From an uncultured Clostridia bacterium (GTDB lineage Bacteria > Bacillota > Clostridia > Oscillospirales > Ruminococcaceae): a DNA stretch of 51,015 nt. Of the stretch, positions 16,036 through 23,764 are shown in pieces. Position 1 is the stretch's first letter; each line of letters opens with the position of its first letter. The notes under the pieces are model-generated. The model saw only the letters and a list, made by a program, of their open reading frames with translations, was not told the origin of the DNA and made no database searches. The translations under genes were made by a program, and so were the position numbers. The stretch covers positions 1-51,015 of the forward strand of contig CANCXY010000002.1 of NCBI GenBank assembly GCA_947381875.1, read 5' to 3'.

Positions 16036-16620
16036 GTGGGGCAGTTGGTCTGGAACGATGGGAAAACGCGGTGCCGGTGGGCGAATCCCGCGAACCCGGT
16101 GTATATCGCGTATCACGACCGGGAATGGGGCATGCCGGTGCATGACGACCGGCGTCTGTTTGAGATGCTGATTTTGGAGAATTTCCAGGCGGGGCTTTCG
16201 TGGGAGTGCGTGTTGAATAAGCGGGAGGCGTTTCGCCGCGCGTTCGACGGCTTCGATGTAGACGCCGTCTGCGCGTATGATGAGGACAAAATCAACGCCC
16301 TGCGCGCCGACGCGGGCATTATCCGCAACGGACGCAAGATCCGCGCCGCCGTCGGCAACGCCCGCGCGTTCCGGGAGATCCAGCGGGAGTTTGGCAGCTT
16401 TTCAGCCTACCTCTGGCACTGGACAGATGAACAAATCGTGTACGAAAAAGGCGAAACGCGCTCCCCCCTTTCCGACGCCGTCTCCGCCGACCTGCAAAAG
16501 CGCGGCATGAAATTTGTGGGCACGGTGATCGTCTATTCCTATCTTCAGGCCGTGGGCGTGATCTACTCCCATGAGGAAGGGTGCTTTTTGGAGCATGCAA
16601 GCGCACAGCCGGGAAAATAA
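16036..16620 (+). CDS. tag: DNA-3-methyladenine glycosylase I
   Basis: A 194-aa base-excision repair enzyme that removes 3-methyladenine from alkylated DNA. The N-terminal RCRWANPANPVYIAYHDREW matches Tag, with the zinc ligands Cys (C13) and His (H27). LENFQAGLSW carries the catalytic-pocket Glu. The C-terminal SHEEGC supplies the second His-x3-Cys zinc pair. GTG 16036 follows AAAGGATGGG closely; a TTG at 16045 is an alternative start. No obvious adaptive-response partner nearby. Confidence 0.92.
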   Translation: MGQLVWNDGKTRCRWANPANPVYIAYHDREWGMPVHDDRRLFEMLILENFQAGLSWECVLNKREAFRRAFDGFDVDAVCAYDEDKINALRADAGIIRNGRKIRAAVGNARAFREIQREFGSFSAYLWHWTDEQIVYEKGETRSPLSDAVSADLQKRGMKFVGTVIVYSYLQAVGVIYSHEEGCFLEHASAQPGK

Positions 16621-16629
16621 TATTCTATA

Positions 16630-16726
16630 TATAGTAAAACCACTTGAAAATGAATTTTGATATTGCCCCGCCCGGAGGCCGGGGCAATACAGAAAGTGCT
16701 GCTCATTTTCAAGTGGTTCCACTATA
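16630..16726. mobile_element. MITE-like element with 24-bp terminal inverted repeats
   Basis: TATAGT..AACCACTTGAAAATGA (16630-16653) and the complementary right arm (16703-16726) match over 24 bp with two mismatches. The centre holds a TATTGCCCCG/CGGGGCAATA hairpin (16661-16670, 16680-16689) like family B. No coding capacity. A second, partial copy is at 26136. It lies just before an AT-rich gene pair. Confidence 0.75.
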
Positions 16727-16739
16727 AAATCTTTGTAAT

Positions 16740-17459
16740 ATGAATCAAATGATAGAAAACGTATTTATTCACGATTGCCCGCACTGCGGAAATAGCCATG
16801 TGCATCGGGTTATAATTGATTTTGCCAATGTAGGAGGCGGGCCGTTCTTCGCGGGGAAAAATGATAAACAGGACGGGACGGAGCTGGTTACTCCGAAAGT
16901 TTCCTTGAAATGCCCAACTTCCGGGCTTCTTGTGCAAAAAACCATTAAAATTCAAATTCCCAAAGACAGTGTTGTAAAATCTATTAAAGAAATTTCTAAT
17001 GAAAAAATCCCCCCAAAGGAAAAGGAACCGCCCAACGAAACATCAATCAATGGATATAGCAATCCAAAAGCCATAACCAGCGAAAAAGAATATCATGAAT
17101 GGAGTCTGCAATCTTTCACAACAATCCGATCCTTCGCAGAAAGGATGGTCACCCTGAATGTTGGAAGCATTGGCCTGATGGTATCATTACTGACATTTCT
17201 ATTTACTCAGGGTTCATTGCGTTTTGAAGCGGGGGAAATTTTTCTGCTGATTGCCTGCGTCAGCCTTTTCATCCTGAGTATTGTGTTTTTTGTGATGATA
17301 CTTTTCCCAATATTTATGCAGCCCGCCACTATGCGCGAATTCATACGCCAAAAGGAACGCGCCGCCAAAAGGCTATGGATACTTTCCCTGATTGCCGTCG
17401 CTTCCTATATTTTGGCGCTCATTCTTTCTCTGGTGCTGCTTTTTCTTGCCATTCTTTAA
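16740..17459 (+). CDS. Unrecognised zinc-ribbon membrane protein
   Basis: A 239-aa protein with no family I can name. The N-terminus has CPHCGNSHVH and a later CPTSG, which could form a zinc ribbon. A polar, Lys/Pro-rich linker (about 75-115) follows, then SLQSFTTIRSFAERM. Three strongly hydrophobic stretches from about 137 to the end (MVTLNVGSIGLMVSLLTFLF, IFLLIACVSLFILSIVFFVM, ILSLIAVASYILALILSLVL) mark a C-terminal membrane domain. ATG 16740 has no clear Shine-Dalgarno sequence and begins 14 bases after the MITE. Base composition is visibly poorer in GC than metY/tag, which suggests transfer. It is followed after 21 bases by the 339-aa gene. Confidence 0.7.
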   Translation: MNQMIENVFIHDCPHCGNSHVHRVIIDFANVGGGPFFAGKNDKQDGTELVTPKVSLKCPTSGLLVQKTIKIQIPKDSVVKSIKEISNEKIPPKEKEPPNETSINGYSNPKAITSEKEYHEWSLQSFTTIRSFAERMVTLNVGSIGLMVSLLTFLFTQGSLRFEAGEIFLLIACVSLFILSIVFFVMILFPIFMQPATMREFIRQKERAAKRLWILSLIAVASYILALILSLVLLFLAIL

Positions 17460-17480
17460 TTACCCATTGGAGGCACAGCA

Positions 17481-18500
17481 ATGAATTGCGATGTATTTCT
17501 ATATCAAACATGGCTCGATTTCATGCAGGTAAGAAACACCAATGCGTATTGTTTTGCCATTGGTGGGGGACAGTCTGGATACCCTTTGTGCCGCCGGCAT
17601 ATCAGGAATCTGCAATTTATAGAATCCGCTGATTTAATTGAGAAATTATATCATTTGTTTCCGATAAAATATACGGCAAAGAGAAGTGTATTTGCCCAGC
17701 GGAAAGACTGGGGAACTTTGGCCGCCTGTGAAGCCCTGGCGTTCGTCAGCGACGGTCAGGTATGTGGTTATGTGTATGTAGTCGGAATTGATAAAACCTC
17801 ACAAGATTTTATTTGCTTTGACCCTTGCACAAAAGAACATCCTGAACCGCTTTTGCACCGGATATCCATACAAACCGAAGCGCGCCCACATAACCCGTAT
17901 GATGAAAATATTTACGCCGTCCCGCCTCTCGGTTTGCAGAAAGTCCTGTTTGCTGTGATATTGGAAACAAAACACCTGGACAGGATTGGATATGGTACAG
18001 ATATCGTCTATGATGATCTTTCCCGATTGGATCAGCTGCTTTACCACAAAGGGCTTTCCCTTTACGAAACATGGTTTACCAACAGCATCATTTTTCACAG
18101 GACAGTTTGCGTGGTAAACGCGGATAAATACGAGGTAGAGGACCTGCTTCTTGCCGACCCCAAACGTGCGCAGTTATTTCAGGAAAACCTGATGTATTCT
18201 GATGGCGAAAAGATAGCGGCAATGATATTTCAGTTGTGGAGCCGGAAAGATGGTTTCGACGACGATATAATAACCCTGGTGATGGATGGAGATATATCCC
18301 ATGCGATTACGGTAATCGGGATTGAAGCGGAACAGGATTTGATTTTATATATTGATACCGCATCCCCAACGCTTTTAACGCCCCAATATATGCCGCTGTT
18401 GGAACGGGGCGGGTATGAATATAAAAAAGCCTGTGCCATTTCAAAATCAGAATTTGAAAAAATTGTATATGCGATATTGCTGTCGCCGGAACAGGAGTAA
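17481..18500 (+). CDS. Unrecognised 339-aa protein, possible papain-like cysteine hydrolase
   Basis: A soluble 339-aa protein of unknown family. HAITVIGIEAEQDLILYIDT (H274, D292) resembles the His-strand-Asp block of papain-like/C39-like peptidases, and C83 in DWGTLAACEALAF could be the nucleophile; this assignment is a guess from order and spacing. No signal peptide or membrane segment. TTGGAGG precedes ATG 17481. It is co-directional with the zinc-ribbon membrane protein, shares its low GC, and ends at a strong terminator, so the two form a self-contained unit. Alternatives: a defence effector, an immunity/toxin pair, or a cargo gene of a lost element. Confidence 0.65.
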   Translation: MNCDVFLYQTWLDFMQVRNTNAYCFAIGGGQSGYPLCRRHIRNLQFIESADLIEKLYHLFPIKYTAKRSVFAQRKDWGTLAACEALAFVSDGQVCGYVYVVGIDKTSQDFICFDPCTKEHPEPLLHRISIQTEARPHNPYDENIYAVPPLGLQKVLFAVILETKHLDRIGYGTDIVYDDLSRLDQLLYHKGLSLYETWFTNSIIFHRTVCVVNADKYEVEDLLLADPKRAQLFQENLMYSDGEKIAAMIFQLWSRKDGFDDDIITLVMDGDISHAITVIGIEAEQDLILYIDTASPTLLTPQYMPLLERGGYEYKKACAISKSEFEKIVYAILLSPEQE

Positions 18501-18503
18501 ATA

Positions 18504-18552
18504 AAAACGCCGTGCCTGTAAAGCCTTTGCGCTTTATAGGTGCGGCGTTTTA
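18504..18552. terminator. Bidirectional terminator
   Basis: AAAACGCCGTGCCTGTAAAGC pairs with GCTTTATAGGTGCGGCGTTTTA across a CTTT loop, with A/T tracts on both sides. It separates the convergent 17481 gene and the minus-strand RCC1 ORF. Confidence 0.85.
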
Positions 18553-18571
18553 TAAAGGGCTTAAACTTCCT

Positions 18572-19048
18572 CTACCCGTTGGGCATTTTGATGCCCGTCC
18601 AGATCTCCTCCATCCGTATCTCCTTAGGCCTGTCTATCACCACGGTGCCGTCTGCTTTTAGGCCGACGGTATGGAATACCTTTGTGCTTACTGCTATGAT
18701 GTCAGACCAGCCGCCCGCATCACACTGGCCCCGGTCATTTTTTCCCGCCGCCACTACCGTTCCGTCTGCTCTCAACCCAACAGCGTGTTCGTTCCCGCTG
18801 GAAATCGTATTTCGCACAGCGGCCCCGTTCCAGGCAGCGAAACTGCGCTCTCTGGCATCCCTGTAACCGGCAGCATTACCAAAGGATAACGCCGCTCCCC
18901 GCAGGTCTCCTGCCGCCAGCAACGTTTCCGCTTCCGCGTAACGTGCCTCACGGGCCCGCTCCGCGGCGTCCTGATAGCTCCCCGCTGCCAACAGTTCCTC
19001 TGCCGGGGCGTCTGCATAATGGCGTCCGATCGCGCCGGGTTCAGCCAC
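18572..19048 (-). CDS. RCC1-repeat protein, probably truncated
   Basis: About 158 aa. Residues 15-70 hold alanine-rich helical repeats (YADAPAEELLAAGSYQDAAE, AEAETLLAAGDLRGAALSFG) of the TPR-like kind that often precedes RCC1 domains. Then come one and a half RCC1 blades (NEHAVGLRADGTVVAAGKND, FHTVGLKADGTVV), where complete proteins have about seven, so this looks like a 3'-truncated gene. GTG 19048 follows GAGGA by 6 bases; a TTG at 19054 overlaps the toxin stop. It directly follows yoeB on the same strand. Confidence 0.55.
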   Translation of the reverse strand: MAEPGAIGRHYADAPAEELLAAGSYQDAAERAREARYAEAETLLAAGDLRGAALSFGNAAGYRDARERSFAAWNGAAVRNTISSGNEHAVGLRADGTVVAAGKNDRGQCDAGGWSDIIAVSTKVFHTVGLKADGTVVIDRPKEIRMEEIWTGIKMPNG

Positions 19049-19050
19049 AG

Positions 19051-19314
19051 TCAATCCTCATAATGGCCGCGGCACGAAAGGACGATCAGGCTCTCACCCT
19101 CCATCGCGTACACAAGCCGGTTTGTGTCGTCAATGCGCCTGCTCATCCCCTTGACATGGCGCAGCAGTTCCGGCTTGCCCAAACCCTGCCCCGCACCGTC
19201 CCGCTGAAGTTCCTGAAGCAGCTTATTGACCCGCTTCAATGTCTTTTTGTCCTCTGTCTGCCAATACAGGTAATCGGCCCAGGCGTTTGGGGAAAAAGTG
19301 ATGTTACAGGCCAT
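19051..19314 (-). CDS. yoeB: YoeB/RelE-type mRNA interferase toxin
   Basis: An 87-aa RelE-superfamily toxin that cleaves mRNA in the ribosomal A site. WADYLYWQTEDKKTLKRVNK, GLGKPELLRH (catalytic Glu), SRRIDDTNRLVY (catalytic Arg) and the C-terminal CRGHYED (catalytic His) are all present, so it appears intact. ATG 19314 lies within the last codons of the antitoxin gene (11-base overlap), with GGAGG as ribosome site. Family toxins are neutralised by the YefM encoded upstream. Confidence 0.92.
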   Translation of the reverse strand: MACNITFSPNAWADYLYWQTEDKKTLKRVNKLLQELQRDGAGQGLGKPELLRHVKGMSRRIDDTNRLVYAMEGESLIVLSCRGHYED

Positions 19315-19573
19315 CTTCCTCCATTGCCTCCAGTTCTTCCATTGTTTTCACAATGCCCTGTCCCGCGTATACCTGGGCGAGCCCTCTCTCCAGCTTCCGA
19401 AGGTAGGCGGCATTTCTCTCTGCCTTTTCCAATTCACTGTAGCGTTCCGCGCTGATGATCACCACGTTTTTTTCCGCCTTTCTTGTGACGATCACCGTCT
19501 CGCCCCCATCCGCCGCCTTGTCGCAGAAGTCCTTGAACCGATTGCGTGCTGTGGTAAAGTTGACCGCTATCAT
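19304..19573 (-). CDS. yefM: YefM/Phd-type antitoxin
   Basis: An 89-aa antitoxin and autorepressor. The N-terminal half (VNFTTARNRFKDFCDKAADG, VIVTRKAEKNVVIISAERY) is the Phd/YefM DNA-binding fold, and the acidic C-terminus (MEELEAMEEDGL) would wrap the toxin. AAAAGGAGG precedes ATG 19573. First gene of the two-gene unit, with its own promoter at 19620-19648. Confidence 0.92.
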   Translation of the reverse strand: MIAVNFTTARNRFKDFCDKAADGGETVIVTRKAEKNVVIISAERYSELEKAERNAAYLRKLERGLAQVYAGQGIVKTMEELEAMEEDGL

Positions 19574-19619
19574 GGGCTGCCTCCTTTTCCTATCCTATGT
19601 ACGATATCCTGTCCTGTTT

Positions 19620-19648
19620 ATTGTACCACAATTAGACCGCCAAATCAA
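19620..19648 (-). promoter_or_regulatory. Promoter of yefM-yoeB
   Basis: On the minus strand TTGATT, 17 bases, TACAAT. Between it and the gene lie ATGTACGAT and a repeated AGGATA, and a TTGTACC overlaps the -10 region on the plus strand. The TGTAC cores recall known YefM operators (suggestive only). Confidence 0.6.
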
Positions 19649-19894
19649 GAAGCCCGCCCCGATGCCAGAGAAACAGCAGGATATACCGCTTCCATCCTGC
19701 AAATTGCAAAAATTGTGTTCTATGCCCCCAACGCCCCGTTGTTTTCACCAAAAACCGCAAGGAAAATCGTGCGAAATTCCACGAAATTTTTTTGTGAAAA
19801 CCTCTTTTCTTTCCCGACAGGATTTGGTAGAATACAGGCGCGCGAAGGGGCCGGCAAGGCCCGCACGCGCGGGACAGCGAAATCCATTTTGTTT

Positions 19895-19923
19895 GATTTT
19901 CCCCGCCGAAGGCAGGGAAAATC
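19895..19923. repeat. Family B palindrome, copy B13
   Basis: GATTTTCCCCGCC and GGCAGGGAAAATC (one mismatch) in the leader of the ABC exporter genes. The rest of 19650-19960 holds a weak TAGAAT -10 candidate (near 19830) but no gene that I can support. Confidence 0.65.
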
Positions 19924-19979
19924 AGCGGGATTGCCGCTTCCCGCCGTGCAAAATGATTTCCGCGCGGGAGGGGAAACAT

Positions 19980-21773
19980 ATGTTCCAGATACGCTGGCTA
20001 TGGAGCAATATGGGAAAGCGCGACAGGCGCATGTATCTTTTTGCCATTTTTCTTTCGGTGTCGACAACGGCCATGATGCTGGTGAACCCGTACCTTTCGG
20101 CGGAGCTGGTGGACAGGGTCATCGTCGCGGGGGACACCGGGCCGCTGGTGCCGCTGCTGGCGGCCATGTTCATCGTGCAGGCCGTGTTGCAGGGGCTGCG
20201 CTACCTGATGGTAATCTGCTTTGAGCGCTCCTCGCAGAACATGGTGTACAACATCAAGCAACACCTGTTCCACAACTTACAGCACCAGGAGATGGCCTTT
20301 TTCGACCGGGGCCGCACAGGCGACCTGATGACGCGGCTCTCAGGCGACGTCGACTGGTGCCGGCACTTCGCGGCAGCGCTGCTGTACATCCTTTTGGAGT
20401 GCTTTTTGCGCTTCGGGTTCGCGATGGCCGTACTGCTGTTCGTGAACGCGAAACTGGCTCTGGCGCTGCTGGCGGTCGCGCCGCTGCTGCTGGGGCTGAC
20501 CTATATCTATTCGCGGCGCATCGGCCCGCTGTTCCGCGATATGCGCGACAGGATGGCCGCCCTGAATACCGCCGCGCAGGAGAATATCGCCGGGAACAAG
20601 GCCGTGAAAGCGTTCGCGCGCGAGGAATTTGAAAAAGAGAAGTTCCGCGCCGAAAACGAGGCGTACCGCAAGGCAAACCTGGACATCAACAAGCGATGGC
20701 TGTGCTATTATCCGGGCATTGATTTCCTGTCGAACGCCATGACGCTTATCACCATCTTCTTTGGCGCGTTCCTCATCATGCGGGGTGAGCTTACGTTCGG
20801 CGGGCTTACGGTGTTCACCTCCATCTCGTGGATGATTGTGGGGCCGATGAACACCCTGGGCGCGCACCTGAACGATTTGCAGCGCTTTTCCTCGTCGGCG
20901 GCGAAGGTGATCGAGGTCTATTTCGCGCAGCCGACCATCGTCGACCGCGCCGATGCGACACACCACCCGCACCCGAAGGGCGAGGTCGAGTTCCGGCACG
21001 TCGATTTTTCCTATCAGAACGAACCCGTTTTGCGGGACGTTTCCTTCACCGCGCCCGCGGGCACGACATTGGGCATCATGGGCGCGACGGGCAGCGGCAA
21101 AACGACGCTGTCCGCCCTGCTCTCGCGCCTGTATGACGTGAAGGGCGGCGAAGTGCTGCTGGACGGCTGTAATGTGCGGTTCTGGAAATTGGAGGAGCTG
21201 CGCCGCGCCGTGGCCGTCGCGACGCAGGACGTGTTCCTGTTTTCGGCCTCGGTCGCGTCCAATATCGCGTTCGGCAATATGGATATGACAGACGCGGAGA
21301 TCGCCGATTTCGCGCGCCGTGCGGGGGCGGCGGGGTTCATTGAGCAGATGCCGGAGGGGTATGAGACGATCATCGGCGAACGCGGCGTGGGGCTTTCGGG
21401 CGGGCAGCGCCAGCGCGTGGCACTGGCGCGCGCCCTCGCCATGCGCGCCCCCGTGCTGGTGCTGGACGACACCACCAGCGCGCTGGACAGCGAAACGGAA
21501 GAATATATCCGCGGCCAGCTCCGCGATCTGCCGTACCCCTGCACGAAGCTGATCATTGCGCAACGCGTGGCCTCGGTGGAGCATGCGGATGAGATCATCG
21601 TGCTGGACCACGGGCGCATTGCCGAGCGCGGCACGCACGCCGAACTGCTGAAAAAGCGCGGCATCTACTATGAGACCTACTGCCTGCAAAACGACCTGCC
21701 CTGCGGGGCGGAAAGCGAGCCAATTATTTTCCCCTGCCCCCGGCGGGGGAAAGCAGCGAAGGGAGGCGTGTGA
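19980..21773 (+). CDS. Heterodimeric ABC exporter subunit with degenerate ATP site
   Basis: A 597-aa half-transporter: six-helix membrane domain (1-310), then an ATPase domain. Walker A GATGSGKT is at 368-375, signature LSGGQ intact at 472-476, Walker B VLVLDD at 492-497 with Asp in place of the catalytic Glu, and the switch His replaced by Gln (IIAQR, Q528). This is the non-catalytic partner of BmrC/BmrD- or LmrC/LmrD-type exporters. Its intact signature serves the partner's active site. GGGAGGGG precedes ATG 19980. The C-terminal codons (EPIIFPCPRRGK) appear to run through a diverged family B palindrome. Drug or peptide export is the usual role. Confidence 0.9.
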   Translation: MFQIRWLWSNMGKRDRRMYLFAIFLSVSTTAMMLVNPYLSAELVDRVIVAGDTGPLVPLLAAMFIVQAVLQGLRYLMVICFERSSQNMVYNIKQHLFHNLQHQEMAFFDRGRTGDLMTRLSGDVDWCRHFAAALLYILLECFLRFGFAMAVLLFVNAKLALALLAVAPLLLGLTYIYSRRIGPLFRDMRDRMAALNTAAQENIAGNKAVKAFAREEFEKEKFRAENEAYRKANLDINKRWLCYYPGIDFLSNAMTLITIFFGAFLIMRGELTFGGLTVFTSISWMIVGPMNTLGAHLNDLQRFSSSAAKVIEVYFAQPTIVDRADATHHPHPKGEVEFRHVDFSYQNEPVLRDVSFTAPAGTTLGIMGATGSGKTTLSALLSRLYDVKGGEVLLDGCNVRFWKLEELRRAVAVATQDVFLFSASVASNIAFGNMDMTDAEIADFARRAGAAGFIEQMPEGYETIIGERGVGLSGGQRQRVALARALAMRAPVLVLDDTTSALDSETEEYIRGQLRDLPYPCTKLIIAQRVASVEHADEIIVLDHGRIAERGTHAELLKKRGIYYETYCLQNDLPCGAESEPIIFPCPRRGKAAKGGV

Positions 21774-21775
21774 GC

Positions 21776-23572
21776 ATGGCCGCACGCAATACATTTGCCG
21801 TAGATGAAAAGTTGGAGACACCATTTAATATCAAACACCTGCTGCGGGCAGGCGTATACATTAAACGCCATACAGGCAAAATGGCCGCCGCGTTCCTGAT
21901 GAGCGTCGCGGCGGCGGTGACAGCGCTGTATGTGCCGAAGATCAGCCAATGGGTACTGGACGTGGCCGTGCCGCAGAAGGACTATGCCATGCTGTGGCGC
22001 CTCCTGGGCCTGTTCGCGTGCATCCTGGCCGCCGGTACGGTGTGCAACGTAGTGCGCGCCCGGCTCATGGCAAAGACAGCGCAGGGCATTATCTTTGATA
22101 TCCGGGAGGACCTGTTCGCGCATTTACAGAAGCTGCCCTTCTCCTATTACGACAGCCGCCCGGCGGGCAAAATTCTGGTGCGCGTGGTAAACTATGTGAA
22201 CAGCGTGGCGGACATTCTTTCCAACGGCATTTTGGATATGCTGATGCAGGTCATCACGCTGATCCTAGTGGCGGCGTTCATGCTGGCGACGGATGTCAAA
22301 TTGGGGCTTGTGGTGCTGGCGGGGCTGCCGGTGTTCATTTTGTGCATTGTACTCATCAAACCGCGCCAGCGCCGCGCCTGGCAGGCGCAGTCGAACAAGA
22401 ATTCTAATTTCAATGCCTACCTGGCCGAGAGCATCGACGGCGTGCGCGTAAGCGAGCTGTTCAGCCGCCAGGAGGAGAACGAGTCGATTTTTACAGAGCT
22501 GCTCAACGCCTGCCGCAAGGCGTGGATGGACGCCATCTGCATCAGCAACACGGTATGGCTCTCCAGCGCGATGCTCACGCAGGCTGTCACGACGGTGATG
22601 TACTTAGTGGGCGTATACTGGTATGGCGGCGGGTCGATTGTCTCGTTCGGCGTACTTTCGGCGATGGGCCAATACGCCAACCGGTTCTGGCAGCCCATCA
22701 CGAACCTTGCGAACATTTACAACAGCTTCATCAACAACATCGCCTATTTAGAGCGCATTTTTGAGACGATGGATGAGCCGGTGACGATTGCCGACGCGCC
22801 GGGCGCGCGGGATCTGCCCGCCATCCGGGGCGAGGTGGATTTCCGCGACGTGACCTTCGGCTACGAGCCGGGCACGGCTATCTTAGAGCATGTGACGTTC
22901 CACGCGCGGGCGGGCGAGCGCATTGCTCTGGTGGGCGCGACAGGCGCGGGCAAGACCACGCTGGTGAATCTGCTGACGCGCTTTTACGACGTAAACGCCG
23001 GGGAAATCCTGCTAGACGGCGCATACAACGTTGCGGATATCACGCTGCATTCCCTGCGCACGCAGTTGGGCGTGATGATGCAGGACCCGTTCCTGTTCAC
23101 CGGCACCATCGCCGACAACATCCGATACGGGAAACTGGACGCGACGCAGGAGGAAATCGAGCGCGCGGCCAAAGCCGTCTGCGCGCATGATTTCATCATG
23201 GGGACAGAGAACGGCTACCTGACGCCCGTGAGCGAGCGCGGCGGGCGGCTCTCGCAGGGCCAGAAGCAGCTCATCTGTTTTGCGCGCACGCTGCTCTCCG
23301 ACCCGAAGGTGCTGATCTTAGACGAGGCGACGAGCAGCATCGACACCAAAACGGAAAAGCTGCTCCAGCAGGGCATTGAAGCGCTGATGCAGGGCCGCAC
23401 ATCACTTATCATCGCGCACCGCCTCTCCACCATCCGCGAGAGCGACCGCATCTTCTATGTGGGTGGCGGCGGCATCCTCGAACAGGGCAGCCACGCCGAA
23501 CTCATGGCCCGACGCGGGCTTTACTACCAGCTTTATACTGCCCAGATGGAGCAGGAGGCGGCGGCGTCCTGA
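21776..23572 (+). CDS. Heterodimeric ABC exporter subunit with catalytic ATP site
   Basis: A 598-aa half-transporter with a six-helix membrane domain and an ATPase domain: Walker A GATGAGKT at 387-394, Walker B VLILDE with catalytic Glu at 517, and switch His H548 (IIAHR). Its signature is the altered LSQGQ (492-496), which pairs with the degenerate site of the upstream subunit. The two proteins are thus complementary and should work only together. ATG 21776 lies 9 bases from GGGAGG; a GTG at 21770 is too close. It follows the first gene by 2 bases. Confidence 0.92.
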   Translation: MAARNTFAVDEKLETPFNIKHLLRAGVYIKRHTGKMAAAFLMSVAAAVTALYVPKISQWVLDVAVPQKDYAMLWRLLGLFACILAAGTVCNVVRARLMAKTAQGIIFDIREDLFAHLQKLPFSYYDSRPAGKILVRVVNYVNSVADILSNGILDMLMQVITLILVAAFMLATDVKLGLVVLAGLPVFILCIVLIKPRQRRAWQAQSNKNSNFNAYLAESIDGVRVSELFSRQEENESIFTELLNACRKAWMDAICISNTVWLSSAMLTQAVTTVMYLVGVYWYGGGSIVSFGVLSAMGQYANRFWQPITNLANIYNSFINNIAYLERIFETMDEPVTIADAPGARDLPAIRGEVDFRDVTFGYEPGTAILEHVTFHARAGERIALVGATGAGKTTLVNLLTRFYDVNAGEILLDGAYNVADITLHSLRTQLGVMMQDPFLFTGTIADNIRYGKLDATQEEIERAAKAVCAHDFIMGTENGYLTPVSERGGRLSQGQKQLICFARTLLSDPKVLILDEATSSIDTKTEKLLQQGIEALMQGRTSLIIAHRLSTIRESDRIFYVGGGGILEQGSHAELMARRGLYYQLYTAQMEQEAAAS

Positions 23573-23600
23573 GCCGCCGCCTGCCGGGCAGGCGCGCAAA

Positions 23601-23636
23601 AGTGCCCCCTTCCCCAGCCTGTGGGGAGGGGGCACT
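23601..23636. terminator. Bidirectional hairpin terminator between convergent genes
   Basis: AGTGCCCCCTTCCCCA and TGGGGAGGGGGCACT pair almost perfectly between the ABC exporter and pyrB. It lacks a clear T run, so termination strength is uncertain. Confidence 0.6.
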
Positions 23637-23655
23637 CACATCCAATTTCTAAAAC

Positions 23656-23763
23656 AGGATGGGTTTCCAAAGGGGCTGCGCCCCTTTGGCGGAGTCCAGA
23701 GGCAGCGCCTCTGGCAGGATTCCAAAGGGCAGCGCCCTTTGGGCAGGCGCGGGCGGCAGCCCG
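23656..23763 (+). repeat. Family A stacked-hairpin element, copy A5
   Basis: Four stacked palindromes ending GCGGGCGGCAGCCCGC, which abuts the pyrB stop codon (1 base away). Orientation is opposite to pyrB. Confidence 0.85.
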
Positions 23764-23764
23764 C

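Noticed and set aside
20340..21824. 494-codon minus-strand frame over the ABC exporter
   Set aside because: Antisense to a gene with complete ABC motifs. No start signal or domain.
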